A stretch of 64,000 bases of DNA from Planctomycetota bacterium (GTDB lineage: Bacteria > Planctomycetota > B15-G4): contig JAJDEP010000007.1 in the NCBI GenBank assembly GCA_029259715.1, forward strand, positions 124,001 to 188,000. Reading direction: 5' to 3'. Position numbers and translations under genes: made by a program. The notes under the pieces were generated by a model. The model saw nothing but the letters and a program-made list of their open reading frames with translations. It searched no databases and had not been told where the DNA came from. This document shows, one piece after another, positions 26,653 to 37,945 of the stretch. Position 1 is the first letter of the stretch; every line of letters begins with the position of its first letter.

Positions 26653-28287
26653 ATGCACCACCACCGCTCCCACCGCCGATCGCCGGTCCGACCCTCGGGT
26701 CGTGAGCGCGGCCCTGCGCCGATGACGGGCCCCGGGCTGGTCACCGGCCCCGCGCCGGCACGCCAGGCGGGCACCACCATGGTGCTCGTCATGCTGGCCA
26801 TGCTGATCATGATGACGGTGGCGTACCACCTGACCATTGCCGCGCTTGTGGAGTTCGAACACAGCCAGTTCCGGCTGGTCCACGGGCGCCTCGAGCACAT
26901 CTCCCGGGCGGCCACCCGGCAGGCCGAGTCGGTGCTGCTGCTGGATCTCGAGGAGGCGGCGGCCCAGGGCGACTCGGGCAACGCGGGCACGCCGGGAGCG
27001 GCCAGCGCCCTGAGCGGCGCGGCGTCCCCGACCGCCGAGGGAGGGGACGGCGGCGAGACCGACGTGACCGCGGTCACCGCCACCACCGACTCCATGCTCG
27101 ACGAGTGGATGAACCCCGAGGCCCTCTCGCCGGCCATGGGCGAGGGGCTGCAGATCTTCGTCGAAATCGTGGACGAGGACTCCAAGATCAACCTGCTGGG
27201 GATCTTCAGCTCCCAGGAGGACGAGGCCGAGGAGACCCGCGAGATCGTCAAGCGCCTCATCGACGTGGCCTTCGAGGGGACCACGCACGACATCGACTTC
27301 GGCGAGGCCACCGACTTCCTCGACAGCCTCGACGAGTGGGCGCGCGGCAGCCGCGGCTCGGGGACGCCGGTGCCCACGCCGGAGCTCAAGCCCACCGACG
27401 CCCAGGAGTCCGACGAGACCTACCAGCTCGAGACCGCGCTGTTCGATGACGACGAGAACAACTACCCCCTGTCCCTCGATGAGCTGGTGCTCATGGGCGC
27501 CGTCGAGCGGCATCACCTCGACGGCTTCGTGGAGAACGGCGAGCACTTCCCCGGTCTGCGCGAGTACCTGACGCTCTACAGCCACCTCGAGCTGAAGGCG
27601 GAGCCCGAGGAGGAGTCGGAATTCGCGGCCAGCCCCTTCGGTCAGCCGCCGGCCGAGGAGGACGAGGACGCCGACGAAGACGAGATCACCGCCGCTTCGA
27701 CCCACCAGGGGCTGATCAACGTGAACACGGCCCCGCTGGCCGTGCTGCGCGCGGTGGCCGGCGACGAGATCCCGCGCTCGGCGCTGGAGCTGGTGGTCGA
27801 GTTCCGCGAGAAGATCCACGAATTCGACGACGAGGGCTTCAGCGGGTCCGACTCCATGTTCTCGGGCGGGGGCTTCGGGTTCGGCGACGGCGGCGATGGC
27901 GGGGCGACCGGCGGAACCGACGACGAGGAGGACGTCACCGACTTCGTCTTCTCCGACCCCAGCGAGGTCTTCACCAAGATCGAGCGGGAGTTCAGCGTCC
28001 AGGTGAACGCCGACAGCCTGGCCCGGGAGGCCTTCGAGAAGTGGTTCTGGGTGGAGAGTCAGGTGTTCACGATCAAGGTGCTCGTGCGCGAGCCGACCCT
28101 GGGGGTCCACCGCAACTACCGCAGCATGGTCTGGCGCATGAATGCCTCGGACCGCCCCCGAATCGTGATCCTGCGGCCCCTGGAGCCCTACACCGACTCC
28201 CGCCGCATGGAGGACTACCCCGGCGGGGGCCTCGACGAGAGCCGGTTGGAGGAAATGGCCACCGACCGGATGATCGGCACCCGTTGA
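26653..28287 (+). CDS. gspK: Type II secretion system minor pseudopilin GspK
   Basis: GspK caps the pseudopilus tip of the type II secretion machine. The product is about 544 residues from ATG 26653 (after GAGG); 26596 and 26722 are alternative starts. A hydrophobic prepilin helix, TTMVLVMLAMLIMMTVAYHLTIAALVEFE, carries the conserved Glu about five residues into the mature region's extension. The segment GLINVNTAPLAVLRAVAGDEIP is the GspK helix-hairpin-helix signature. Acidic and Gly-rich low-complexity insertions (FGFGDGGDGGATGGTDDEEDVTD) enlarge it beyond the usual ~330 residues. No other gsp genes are in the window. Confidence 0.85.
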   Translation: MHHHRSHRRSPVRPSGRERGPAPMTGPGLVTGPAPARQAGTTMVLVMLAMLIMMTVAYHLTIAALVEFEHSQFRLVHGRLEHISRAATRQAESVLLLDLEEAAAQGDSGNAGTPGAASALSGAASPTAEGGDGGETDVTAVTATTDSMLDEWMNPEALSPAMGEGLQIFVEIVDEDSKINLLGIFSSQEDEAEETREIVKRLIDVAFEGTTHDIDFGEATDFLDSLDEWARGSRGSGTPVPTPELKPTDAQESDETYQLETALFDDDENNYPLSLDELVLMGAVERHHLDGFVENGEHFPGLREYLTLYSHLELKAEPEEESEFAASPFGQPPAEEDEDADEDEITAASTHQGLINVNTAPLAVLRAVAGDEIPRSALELVVEFREKIHEFDDEGFSGSDSMFSGGGFGFGDGGDGGATGGTDDEEDVTDFVFSDPSEVFTKIEREFSVQVNADSLAREAFEKWFWVESQVFTIKVLVREPTLGVHRNYRSMVWRMNASDRPRIVILRPLEPYTDSRRMEDYPGGGLDESRLEEMATDRMIGTR

Positions 28288-28374
28288 CCGCCACCGCAGC
28301 GATTCCCTACGCTACGGGGCTCTTTTAGGGCCCGAAACGGCGGCCCGGAGGTCATCACGCGGGGTGGCCATCCC

Positions 28375-29463
28375 TTGATCATCCTTCTTCATCTGGACGC
28401 CGGACCGGCCCAACGGGCCGCGGTGCGCGAGGCCCTGGAAGGCTTCGGGATGTCGGTGTCGGAAGTCAGCCTGGGCGCGCGAACAGCCCTGGTGACCGAA
28501 GGCGACGGACACCCGGCCGCCAGTCTGGCCCGCCTGCCCGCGGTTGAGCAGGTGATCCAGACCGAGACACCGGCGCCCCTGGCCGCGGCGACCCTCGCCG
28601 GCGGCGGCCGCCCGGTGTCCGTGGGGACGACGCTCTTCAGCGCCGAGACCCTCACCATCGTGGCCGGCCCGTGCACCATCGAGGACGCCGGCACCCTGCG
28701 CGAGATCGCCGGGCTCGTGAAGCAGGCGGGCGCCGACGCGCTGCGCGGCGGCGCGTACAAGGTGCGCACCTCGCCGCACCAGTTCCAGGGCGGCGGAATC
28801 GAGGCGTTGCAGGAGCTGCGCGCCGTCTCCCGCGAGTGCGGGCTGCCGTTCTTCACCGAGCTCAACGACCCGCGCCAGGTGAGCGCGGTGGCCGACCTGG
28901 TGGACGGCGTGCAGATCGGTGCGCGGCACATGCAGAACTTCCCGCTGCTCACCGAGGCGGCCAAGCTGGGCAAGCCGATCCTGCTCAAGCGGCACATGTC
29001 CGCCGACCTCGACGAGTTCCTGCTGGCGGCCGAGTACATCCTCGACGCGGGCAACGAACAGGTGATCCTGTGCGAGCGGGGCATCAAGAGCGCCGAGCGC
29101 CACGTGCGTTACCTGCTCGACGTGGGCGCCGTGCCCTGGCTCAAGGAGCGGGTCGGGCTGCCGGTGATCGTCGATCCCAGCCACGCGGCCGGTCATCACC
29201 GGCTGGTGCCGGCCCTCGCCCGGGCGGCCGTGGCGGCGGGCGCCGACGGCCTGATCATCGAGGTCCACCCGCGCCCCGAGGAGACGCGCTGCGACGCGCT
29301 GCAGGCCCTCTCGCCGACGACGTTCGCCCAGCTCGTCACCGACGTGAGGCGGCTCGCCGCGCTCACCGGCCGCCGGGCCGGCAAGGTCGCGTCCGACGGC
29401 GGCGCGGCTGAAACGGGCGCCTCCGGCGACGGCCCGGTCTTGCGTACGGCGGCGGAGGCCTGA
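28375..29463 (+). CDS. aroF: 3-deoxy-7-phosphoheptulonate synthase (DAHP synthase, type I-beta)
   Basis: The enzyme condenses PEP and erythrose-4-phosphate, the first step of the shikimate pathway. It has 362 residues. The N-terminal ferredoxin-like regulatory domain (MIILLHLDAGPAQRAAVREALEGFG) resembles the Thermotoga-type enzyme and usually mediates feedback by aromatic amino acids. The barrel has IVAGPCTIEDAGTLREIA, GGAYKVRTSPHQFQG, QIGARHMQNFPLL, KPILLKRHMS and VIVDPSHAAGHH with substrate and metal ligands. The TTG start is implied by the conserved N-terminus. It is probably co-transcribed with tpiA, 4 bp away. Confidence 0.94.
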   Translation: MIILLHLDAGPAQRAAVREALEGFGMSVSEVSLGARTALVTEGDGHPAASLARLPAVEQVIQTETPAPLAAATLAGGGRPVSVGTTLFSAETLTIVAGPCTIEDAGTLREIAGLVKQAGADALRGGAYKVRTSPHQFQGGGIEALQELRAVSRECGLPFFTELNDPRQVSAVADLVDGVQIGARHMQNFPLLTEAAKLGKPILLKRHMSADLDEFLLAAEYILDAGNEQVILCERGIKSAERHVRYLLDVGAVPWLKERVGLPVIVDPSHAAGHHRLVPALARAAVAAGADGLIIEVHPRPEETRCDALQALSPTTFAQLVTDVRRLAALTGRRAGKVASDGGAAETGASGDGPVLRTAAEA

Positions 29464-29467
29464 CGCC

Positions 29468-30271
29468 ATGACCCGCACCCCCTTCATGGCGGCGAACTGG
29501 AAGATGCACCTGCGTGCTGCCGACATCGACGACTTCTGCGCCGAGGTGCGCGACGCCCTCGCCGGCAGCACCACCGCCCAGCGCGGCGTGCGCGTGGGCC
29601 TGTTCCCGCCCTTCGTCTACCTGCCGCGCGTGGTGGAGGCCCTCGCGGGCGTCGACGTCACCGTGGGCAGCCAGACCGCGCGTCCCGAGGCCAAGGGCGC
29701 GTTCACCGGCGAGGTCAACGTCGAGATGGTCAAGGACGTGGGCGCGACCTGCGTCATCGTGGGCCACAGCGAACGACGCCACGTCTTCGGCGAGACCGAC
29801 GCTGACGTCCGGGCGCGTCTCGACGCGGTGCTCGCCGCGGGACTCGACGTGATCCTGTGCATCGGCGAGACCCTCGACGAGCGCCAGGCCGACCAGACCC
29901 TCGCGGTGGTCGGGCGCCAGCTGCAGGCGGGCCTCGCGGGCCTCGAGGGCGACGTCGTCGCGCATCGGGTGACCGTGGCCTACGAACCCGTGTGGGCCAT
30001 CGGCACCGGGCTCACCGCCACGCCGGCCCAGGCCCAGGAGGTGCACGCCGAGGTGCGCCGGCAGGTCGGCGCGCTGCTCGACGACGACACGGCCGCGCGC
30101 CTGGTGATTCAATATGGGGGCAGCGTCAAGCCGGAGAACGTCTCCGAGCTCATGGCTTGCCCCGACGTGGACGGCGCCCTGGTGGGCGGCGCGTCCCTCG
30201 CCTTTTCATCTTTCGGGTCCATCGTCGATTTCGACAAGCAGGGCTCGGGGAACACAGGAGTCGATCGATGA
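29468..30271 (+). CDS. tpiA: Triose-phosphate isomerase
   Basis: The enzyme interconverts dihydroxyacetone phosphate and glyceraldehyde-3-phosphate in glycolysis. It has 267 residues with an intact active site: NWKMH (Lys), VGHSERR (His), YEPVWAIGTG (catalytic Glu), and phosphate loops YGGSVKPEN and GALVGGASL. The stop overlaps the secG start by ATGA. The tpiA-secG order is conserved in many bacteria. Confidence 0.98.
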   Translation: MTRTPFMAANWKMHLRAADIDDFCAEVRDALAGSTTAQRGVRVGLFPPFVYLPRVVEALAGVDVTVGSQTARPEAKGAFTGEVNVEMVKDVGATCVIVGHSERRHVFGETDADVRARLDAVLAAGLDVILCIGETLDERQADQTLAVVGRQLQAGLAGLEGDVVAHRVTVAYEPVWAIGTGLTATPAQAQEVHAEVRRQVGALLDDDTAARLVIQYGGSVKPENVSELMACPDVDGALVGGASLAFSSFGSIVDFDKQGSGNTGVDR

Positions 30272-30651
30272 TCGAGAGCATTCTCTGGGTGCTGTTCATC
30301 CTGGTCTGTCTGGTGGTGTCCGCGGTGGTCCTGCTGCAGGACTCCAAGGGCGGCGGGCTGGGCGAGGCTTTCGGCGGCACCGGTCAGGCGGCGTTCGGCG
30401 TCGACAACCGTGGCATCGCCAAGTTCACCGGTTACCTCTGCGCGGCCCTGGTGCTGCTCGCGGTGAGCATCACCAAGATGCGCTCGACCGAGTCGGTCAT
30501 CGACCTCGGTGACGGGTCGGCGATCCCGACCAGTGTCGATGGGGCGCCGGTCGACGCGGGTGACGCCAACGGCGCGCCTGCCGGCGACGCGAGCGGCGCG
30601 CCTGCGGGCGGCGACACCTCGACGCCCGAACCGGAAGAGAAGGACGGCTGA
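30268..30651 (+). CDS. secG: Preprotein translocase subunit SecG
   Basis: SecG is an auxiliary subunit of the SecYEG inner-membrane protein channel. It has 127 residues, with the start at ATG 30268 set by the ATGA overlap with tpiA. Two helices (SILWVLFILVCLVVSAVVLLQ and FTGYLCAALVLLAVSIT) flank the conserved cytoplasmic loop DSKGGGLGEAFGGTGQAAFG. A disordered C-terminal tail of ~45 residues, with the duplicated GAPAGDASGAPAGGD, extends beyond the usual ~75-110 residue family core. A TGATG overlap links it to pyrE. Confidence 0.94.
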   Translation: MIESILWVLFILVCLVVSAVVLLQDSKGGGLGEAFGGTGQAAFGVDNRGIAKFTGYLCAALVLLAVSITKMRSTESVIDLGDGSAIPTSVDGAPVDAGDANGAPAGDASGAPAGGDTSTPEPEEKDG

Positions 30652-31280
30652 TGAGCGACGCGACCATGCAAACAGGAGACATCACCGGCGGCCGCAACCA
30701 AGGCGACGCCGTCGCCGACGACCTGCTGGCGCGGCTGAAGTCGGCGAGCGCCCTGCTCGAGGGGCACTTCCTGCTCTCGTCGGGGTTGCACAGCAACCGT
30801 TACATCCAGTGCGCGCGCCTGCTGGCTCATCCCGAGCACGCCGAGGTGGCCTGCAAGGCCCTCGCCGACCGCATGCGCAGCTACTCGCCCGACCTGGTGG
30901 TGGGGCCGGCCATTGGCGGCATCGTGGTGGCCTACGAGACCGCGAAGCACCTGGGCACGCCGTCGATCTTCGCCGAGCGCCAGCAGGGTGAGATGACGCT
31001 TCGCCGGGGATTCGCGATCGAGGCCGGGCAGCGCGTGGTCGTCATCGAGGACGTGGTCACCACGGGCAAGTCGGTGAAAGAAGTCATCGCGCTGCTCACC
31101 GGGCTCGGCGCCGAGGTCGTGGCGGTGGGTTCGCTGGTGTGCCGCGCCGAAGAGTCGCCCTTCGAGCAGCCCTTCGAGACGTTGCTGAAGGTGAAGGTCG
31201 AGACCTGGGACCCCTCCGATCCGCCCGCGTGGGCCAAGGATTCAGTGCCCGTGAAGCCCGGCAGCCGGCCCGGGGCCTGA
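30651..31280 (+). CDS. pyrE: Orotate phosphoribosyltransferase
   Basis: The enzyme joins orotate with PRPP to form OMP in pyrimidine synthesis. It has 209 residues. EGHFLLSSGLHSNRYIQCARLL and PDLVVGPAIGGIVVAYETAK are family blocks, and VVVIEDVVTTGKSVKEVI is the PRPP-binding motif. FAERQQGEMTLRRGFAI contains the Arg of the flexible loop region. A TGATG overlap with secG implies coupling. Confidence 0.95.
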   Translation: MSDATMQTGDITGGRNQGDAVADDLLARLKSASALLEGHFLLSSGLHSNRYIQCARLLAHPEHAEVACKALADRMRSYSPDLVVGPAIGGIVVAYETAKHLGTPSIFAERQQGEMTLRRGFAIEAGQRVVVIEDVVTTGKSVKEVIALLTGLGAEVVAVGSLVCRAEESPFEQPFETLLKVKVETWDPSDPPAWAKDSVPVKPGSRPGA

Positions 31281-31318
31281 GGACCACCGCGCTCCGACGA
31301 GCCGCACCACTCCCGCCC

Positions 31319-32197
31319 ATGACACCTTCCAAGGCGAACACGTTGCGCAGCATGACGGGCTACGGCCACGGCACCTCGTCGCAGGGCGAGCTGGTGGCCG
31401 AGGTCGAGATGCGCGCCGTCAACGGTCGCCACCTGGGGGTCAAGTGCCGCCTGCCCGGCGACATGCTGCGGCTCGAGCCGCAGGTCGAGGGCATGGTGCG
31501 CAAGGCCGTCGCGCGGGGGCGCGTCGACGTGCACTGCTCGGTGAAGACGGGCAAGCCGCGGCGACGGCCGCGCATCGACCGCGACGTGCTGGGCATCTAC
31601 CGCAAGGAGTTGACCGCGCTGGGCGGAGAGCCGAGCGCCGCGCTGCTGCAGCTCCCCGGCGTGGTGACCCTGGCCGAGGACGGCCCCTCGCCGAAGACCG
31701 TCGAGCGGCTGTTGCTCAAGGCCGCGCGGGATGCGGTGACATCATTGAACGCGGCCCGGGCCGCGGAGGGCGCGCGACTGATGCAGGTGCTGCGTCGTGA
31801 GCTCGCGGCGCTCGAGCGCCTGGCGTCCCGCGTCGCCAAGCGCGTGCCGGGGTTGGTGGCGCGCCACCACCGGCAGTTGCGCGAGCGCGTCGGCAAGTTG
31901 CTCGACGAACGCCTGGCGAGCGACGACGCGATCCTGCGGCGGGAGCTGGCCGTGCTCGCCGACCGCGGCGACGTGACCGAGGAACTCGATCGCCTGCACA
32001 GCCACCTCGCGGCCCTCGACGACCGGCTCGCGGCGCGGGGCCCGGCCGGTCGCGAACTCGACTTCCTGCTGCAGGAGGTCGGGCGCGAGGTGAACACCTT
32101 GGGCGCCAAGAGCGCCGACGCCGTCACCGCGCGGGACGTGGTGCAGCTCAAGTCCGCCGTGGAGCGACTGCGCGAGCAGGCGGCCAACATCGAATGA
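31319..32197 (+). CDS. yicC: YicC/YloC family endoribonuclease
   Basis: The 292-residue protein starts at ATG 31319; the track's earlier frame overlaps pyrE. LRSMTGYGHGTSSQGELVAEVEMRAVNGRHLGVKCRLP is the conserved YicC N-terminus, and GRELDFLLQEVGREVNTLGAKSADAVTARDVVQLKSAVERLREQAANIE is the DUF1732 C-terminal motif. E. coli YicC is an endoribonuclease acting on small RNAs. An ATGA overlap with gmk reproduces the conserved yicC-gmk-rpoZ order. Confidence 0.93.
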   Translation: MTPSKANTLRSMTGYGHGTSSQGELVAEVEMRAVNGRHLGVKCRLPGDMLRLEPQVEGMVRKAVARGRVDVHCSVKTGKPRRRPRIDRDVLGIYRKELTALGGEPSAALLQLPGVVTLAEDGPSPKTVERLLLKAARDAVTSLNAARAAEGARLMQVLRRELAALERLASRVAKRVPGLVARHHRQLRERVGKLLDERLASDDAILRRELAVLADRGDVTEELDRLHSHLAALDDRLAARGPAGRELDFLLQEVGREVNTLGAKSADAVTARDVVQLKSAVERLREQAANIE

Positions 32198-32847
32198 CGA
32201 CCCCGGCGACGCATCCCGCGCGTAAGGGCCGCCTGGTGGTCATCTGCGGACCGAGCGGGTCCGGCAAGACCACCGTCATCGAGCGCCTGCGGGCCGAGCC
32301 CCGCGTGCGCGTCTCGGTGTCGCACACCACGCGGCCGCCGCGAGCCGACGAGGTCGACGGCCGCGACTACCACTTCGTGGACCGCGAGGCCTTCCTCGCG
32401 ATGAAGGCCGCTGACGACTTCATCGAGACCAACGATGTCTTCAGCGACGGGCACCTCTACGGCTCGACCTGGGCCGACCTCGACGCTGCTCTCGCTGACG
32501 AGTCGTGCGTGTACATCATGGAGGTCGACGTCATCGGCGCGGCGAACTTGAAGGCGGCCGGCCTCGACATGGAGCTGATCTTCATCCGTCCGCCGTCGAT
32601 GGAGGTGCTCGAGCGGCGCCTGCGCGACCGCGGCACCGACGACGACGCCGCCATCGAGCGCCGCCTCGGGCGGGCGCGGGACGAGATGCGTCAGGCCGAG
32701 GAGGCCGGCGCGTTCATGGTCACCAACGAATCACTGGATCGGTGCGTCGACGAGGTCCGTCGTCGCATCGGCCTGTCCGACACCTCGCCCTCGACGACGG
32801 GCGCCGGCAGCGGCAACGACTGCGGCGCACCGGAGGCGGGGGGGTAG
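32194..32847 (+). CDS. gmk: Guanylate kinase
   Basis: The enzyme phosphorylates GMP to GDP with ATP. It has 217 residues. GRLVVICGPSGSGKTTVIERL is the P-loop, VSVSHTTRPPRADEVDGRDYHFVDREAF binds GMP, and FIRPPSMEVLERRLRDRGTDDDAAIERRL forms the lid. The C-terminal ~15 residues are low-complexity. It overlaps yicC by ATGA and precedes rpoZ by 22 bp. Confidence 0.97.
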   Translation: MTTPATHPARKGRLVVICGPSGSGKTTVIERLRAEPRVRVSVSHTTRPPRADEVDGRDYHFVDREAFLAMKAADDFIETNDVFSDGHLYGSTWADLDAALADESCVYIMEVDVIGAANLKAAGLDMELIFIRPPSMEVLERRLRDRGTDDDAAIERRLGRARDEMRQAEEAGAFMVTNESLDRCVDEVRRRIGLSDTSPSTTGAGSGNDCGAPEAGG

Positions 32848-32869
32848 CGCGAACCACAGGAGAAACGTC

Positions 32870-33262
32870 ATGGATCGTACGAAGGTCATGGAGTTGGCTG
32901 AGAGGGTGGGCGGACTGTTCCGCCTGACGGTGTTGTTGCAGAAGCGAGTGAGCGAACTCGTCAACGGCGCGCCCCGCCTGATCAAGACCGACGAGGACGA
33001 CCCGATCAACATCGCCATGCTCGAGGTCGAGGCGAACGCCATCGAGCTCGTGGATCTCTCGGAAGCCGAGCTCGCCGCGCTCCAGAAGGAGACCAAGATG
33101 GCGACCGAGGAGGCCGAGATCCTCGAGGCCCTGCGCTCGCGCGTGGGCGACGGGGGACCGGCCGACGGGGCCGCTCCGGTCGAGCCGGCAGCCGCCGCGA
33201 AGGTCTCGAAGACCACGAAGGTCGCAAAGACCGCGGACACCGCGTCCGACGACAAGAAGTAG
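32870..33262 (+). CDS. rpoZ: RNA polymerase omega subunit, divergent
   Basis: The protein has 130 residues. The core VMELAERVGGLFRLTVLLQKRVSELVNGAPRLIKTDEDDPINIAMLEVEANAIEL fits the omega pattern: a KRxxxL-G-xP motif, then a short acidic stretch and an A-x-x-E helix. It is far from the E. coli sequence, and the position after gmk supports the call. The C-terminal half is an Ala/Lys-rich extension (AAAAKVSKTTKVAKTADTASDDKK) of unknown role. Omega assists folding of beta-prime and can mediate (p)ppGpp binding. Confidence 0.82.
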   Translation: MDRTKVMELAERVGGLFRLTVLLQKRVSELVNGAPRLIKTDEDDPINIAMLEVEANAIELVDLSEAELAALQKETKMATEEAEILEALRSRVGDGGPADGAAPVEPAAAAKVSKTTKVAKTADTASDDKK

Positions 33263-33296
33263 CGGACCCGCGGGGCCCGGTGTCGTGCTCGCCTTG

Positions 33297-33320
33297 GGCG
33301 GCGGGACGCCGGGCGCCGCC
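33297..33320. terminator. Terminator-like hairpin between rpoZ and PilZ gene
   Basis: A 7-bp stem GGCGGCG / CGCCGCC with a 10-nt loop lies in the 64-bp convergent spacer. It may terminate both transcripts; there is no U-run. Confidence 0.4.
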
Positions 33321-33326
33321 GCGGGT

Positions 33327-34508
33327 TCAGCCGTTCGCGGGCGGTGCCGTCACCTGCTGGCGGTGGCGCGCGGTGATGCGCCGCACCAGCCCGGCCACCG
33401 CGACGCGCTCCTTGAGGCGCATGGCGCAGAAGCGCGCGCCCGCCTGGAGTCGTCCGCCGGCGCCTGAGCGCAGGTTGACGATCTCGACCAGCGGCAGCAC
33501 GGCGATGCGTTGGCGTTCGCCGAAGCCCCGGCGCCAGCCCGATTCGCCGGCCTGACCGGGATCGCCGGGCCGCTCGTCGTCGGCCGGGAGGATCACGAAG
33601 AAGCGATCGCCCACGACCACCTCGTGATCGACCGAGAGCCCGACGCCGTCGGGGGAGAGGTCCTCGATGGTGACGTGGTGGCGGTCGACCCAGCCGTCGG
33701 TCTTCTTGAGCTTGCCGACCAGCAGGCGGTCGCCGCGGCGGAGCCGCTCGCGCAGGGCGCCGACCCGCTCGGTGGCGGACAGGGCCCAGGTGTCGATGCG
33801 CACCGGCACGCGGGGGCTTGTGCGGCGGTTGGCGAGGTCGCCGGCGAGACCGTGGGAGAGGGTCCACTCGTGGGCGCCGGGCATGGGCCGCAGCAGCAAC
33901 ACCACCTCGAAGGGTGCGGGCTCGGACTCGAACGCCGTGACCAGCAGGGAGCGACGCGTGGGCCACGGGCAGCGGTCCGTCGACACGATCGTGAGGGACT
34001 CGCCGTCGATGGCCGTCACGTAGCCGCAGACCACCGGCGCGTCGGGCTGGGTGGGATCGCTGAGCGCGATGCCCTGGAACAGCTGCGGCGCGCCGTCCAG
34101 CTCGGCATCGGCCACCGAACGCGTGTCGATGGGGGAGAGCTGTCCGCCCATCTCGGCGAGCAGGGTCGCCGCTCGTTCGGCGAAGCGGGCCGCCGCCTGG
34201 GTGCGTCCGATGCTCTTCAGTCGCTCGACCAGCAGGTCGGCCAGCAGTTCCCGCCCGTGGAGCAGTTCGCGGGCCGCGACGAGGGACCCGGAGGCGATCT
34301 GGTGGGAGACGAAGCGGGCGGACGCCGGGCTCAGGCCCATCTGCTGGGCCTCGCACTGGATCACGCCCTCCCGACGACGGCGCCTCAGGAAGCGGTAGGC
34401 CCCCCACAGCATCAGCGCCACCCCCAGGAAGGCGAAGGGCAGGATCGCCTGGACGTAGACCCGCGCAGGCAGGGGAAAGAGATTGATGAGCCAGGTAGGT
34501 ATGGACAC
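33327..34508 (-). CDS. Membrane-anchored PilZ-domain protein
   Basis: The protein has 393 residues. A single N-terminal membrane helix (YVQAILPFAFLGVALMLWGAYRFL) precedes basic residues, so the rest is cytoplasmic. The middle contains a YcgR-N-like beta domain. Around residues 235-300, RRTSPRVPVRI matches the RxxxR c-di-GMP motif, and IEDLSPDGVGLSVD matches the second PilZ motif (D/NxSxxG). It probably senses c-di-GMP at the membrane and regulates motility, secretion or adhesion. It is divergent from ftsK with a 111-bp spacer; the PilZ call rests on these two motifs. Confidence 0.78.
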   Translation of the reverse strand: MSIPTWLINLFPLPARVYVQAILPFAFLGVALMLWGAYRFLRRRRREGVIQCEAQQMGLSPASARFVSHQIASGSLVAARELLHGRELLADLLVERLKSIGRTQAAARFAERAATLLAEMGGQLSPIDTRSVADAELDGAPQLFQGIALSDPTQPDAPVVCGYVTAIDGESLTIVSTDRCPWPTRRSLLVTAFESEPAPFEVVLLLRPMPGAHEWTLSHGLAGDLANRRTSPRVPVRIDTWALSATERVGALRERLRRGDRLLVGKLKKTDGWVDRHHVTIEDLSPDGVGLSVDHEVVVGDRFFVILPADDERPGDPGQAGESGWRRGFGERQRIAVLPLVEIVNLRSGAGGRLQAGARFCAMRLKERVAVAGLVRRITARHRQQVTAPPANG

Positions 34509-34619
34509 GATGTCTTCTTCGGCCTGTGGCGGGTCGGCCCTTGAGAGAGGGAACGGACGGACGGAATCGGCCCTGAACGGCTGAAATCGACCGCGGACGA
34601 GGGGGAGGACGGCTCCGAG

Positions 34620-37418
<2,799 letters not shown>

Positions 37419-37441
37419 TCGTCCCCTCCAGGAGCGTGCCC

Positions 37442-37837
37442 ATGGGCAAGCTGACCCTGCTCGCCCGAGTCCTGCTCGGGCTCGTGTTCTTCGTCTTCGG
37501 ACTCAACGGCTTCTTCGAGTTCCTGGAGGAGCCGACCCACAACCCTGAGGCCACGGTGTTCCTCACCGGCATCGGCACGGGCGACTACATGTGGCCGATG
37601 ATCAAGGCGGTGGAGACAGTCTGCGGCTTTGCGCTGCTCGTGGGCCTGTTCGTGCCGCTCGCGCTGACCGTGCTCGCGCCCATCGTGGTGAACATCCTGG
37701 CCTTCCACATCTTCCTGGCGCCCGATCCCCAGGCGCAGGGCATCGCCATCGCCGTCACCGGCCTCACGCTGTTCCTGGCGTTCAGCTACCGCGGCAACTT
37801 CAAGCCCATGCTGAATCCCAAGGCGGCGCCCTGCTGA
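37442..37837 (+). CDS. DoxX-family membrane protein
   Basis: The product is 131 residues from ATG 37442, spaced correctly after AGGAG; GTG 37436 is too close. Four hydrophobic helices carry LLARVLLGLVFFVFGLNGFFEF, MIKAVETVCGFALLVGLFVPLALTVLAPIVVNIL and GIAIAVTGLTLFLAFSY, which is the DoxX arrangement. Relatives are linked to oxidoreductase complexes and envelope redox stress, but function here is unknown. It lies 23 bp after ftsK and may be co-transcribed; a strong palindrome follows. Confidence 0.85.
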   Translation: MGKLTLLARVLLGLVFFVFGLNGFFEFLEEPTHNPEATVFLTGIGTGDYMWPMIKAVETVCGFALLVGLFVPLALTVLAPIVVNILAFHIFLAPDPQAQGIAIAVTGLTLFLAFSYRGNFKPMLNPKAAPC

Positions 37838-37847
37838 GCCCTCTGAC

Positions 37848-37865
37848 GGCCCGGGGTCCCGGGCC
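37848..37865 (+). terminator. Terminator-like palindrome after the DoxX gene
   Basis: GGCCCGGG-GT-CCCGGGCC forms a perfect 8-bp GC stem 10 bp after the stop codon. There is no U-tract. Confidence 0.5.
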
Positions 37866-37932
37866 TGTCCGACGGGCGACGCGTCGCGGGGGGCGTCGGC
37901 TCGCAACCGCGCTCCGCCGCGGCCGGGCCTGA

Positions 37933-37938
37933 TACGAT
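37933..37938 (+). promoter_or_regulatory. -10-like element, predicted leaderless start of the sulfatase-like gene
   Basis: TACGAT ends 7 bases before ATG 37946. No ribosome binding site is present. Confidence 0.5.
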
Positions 37939-37945
37939 CCGCACG

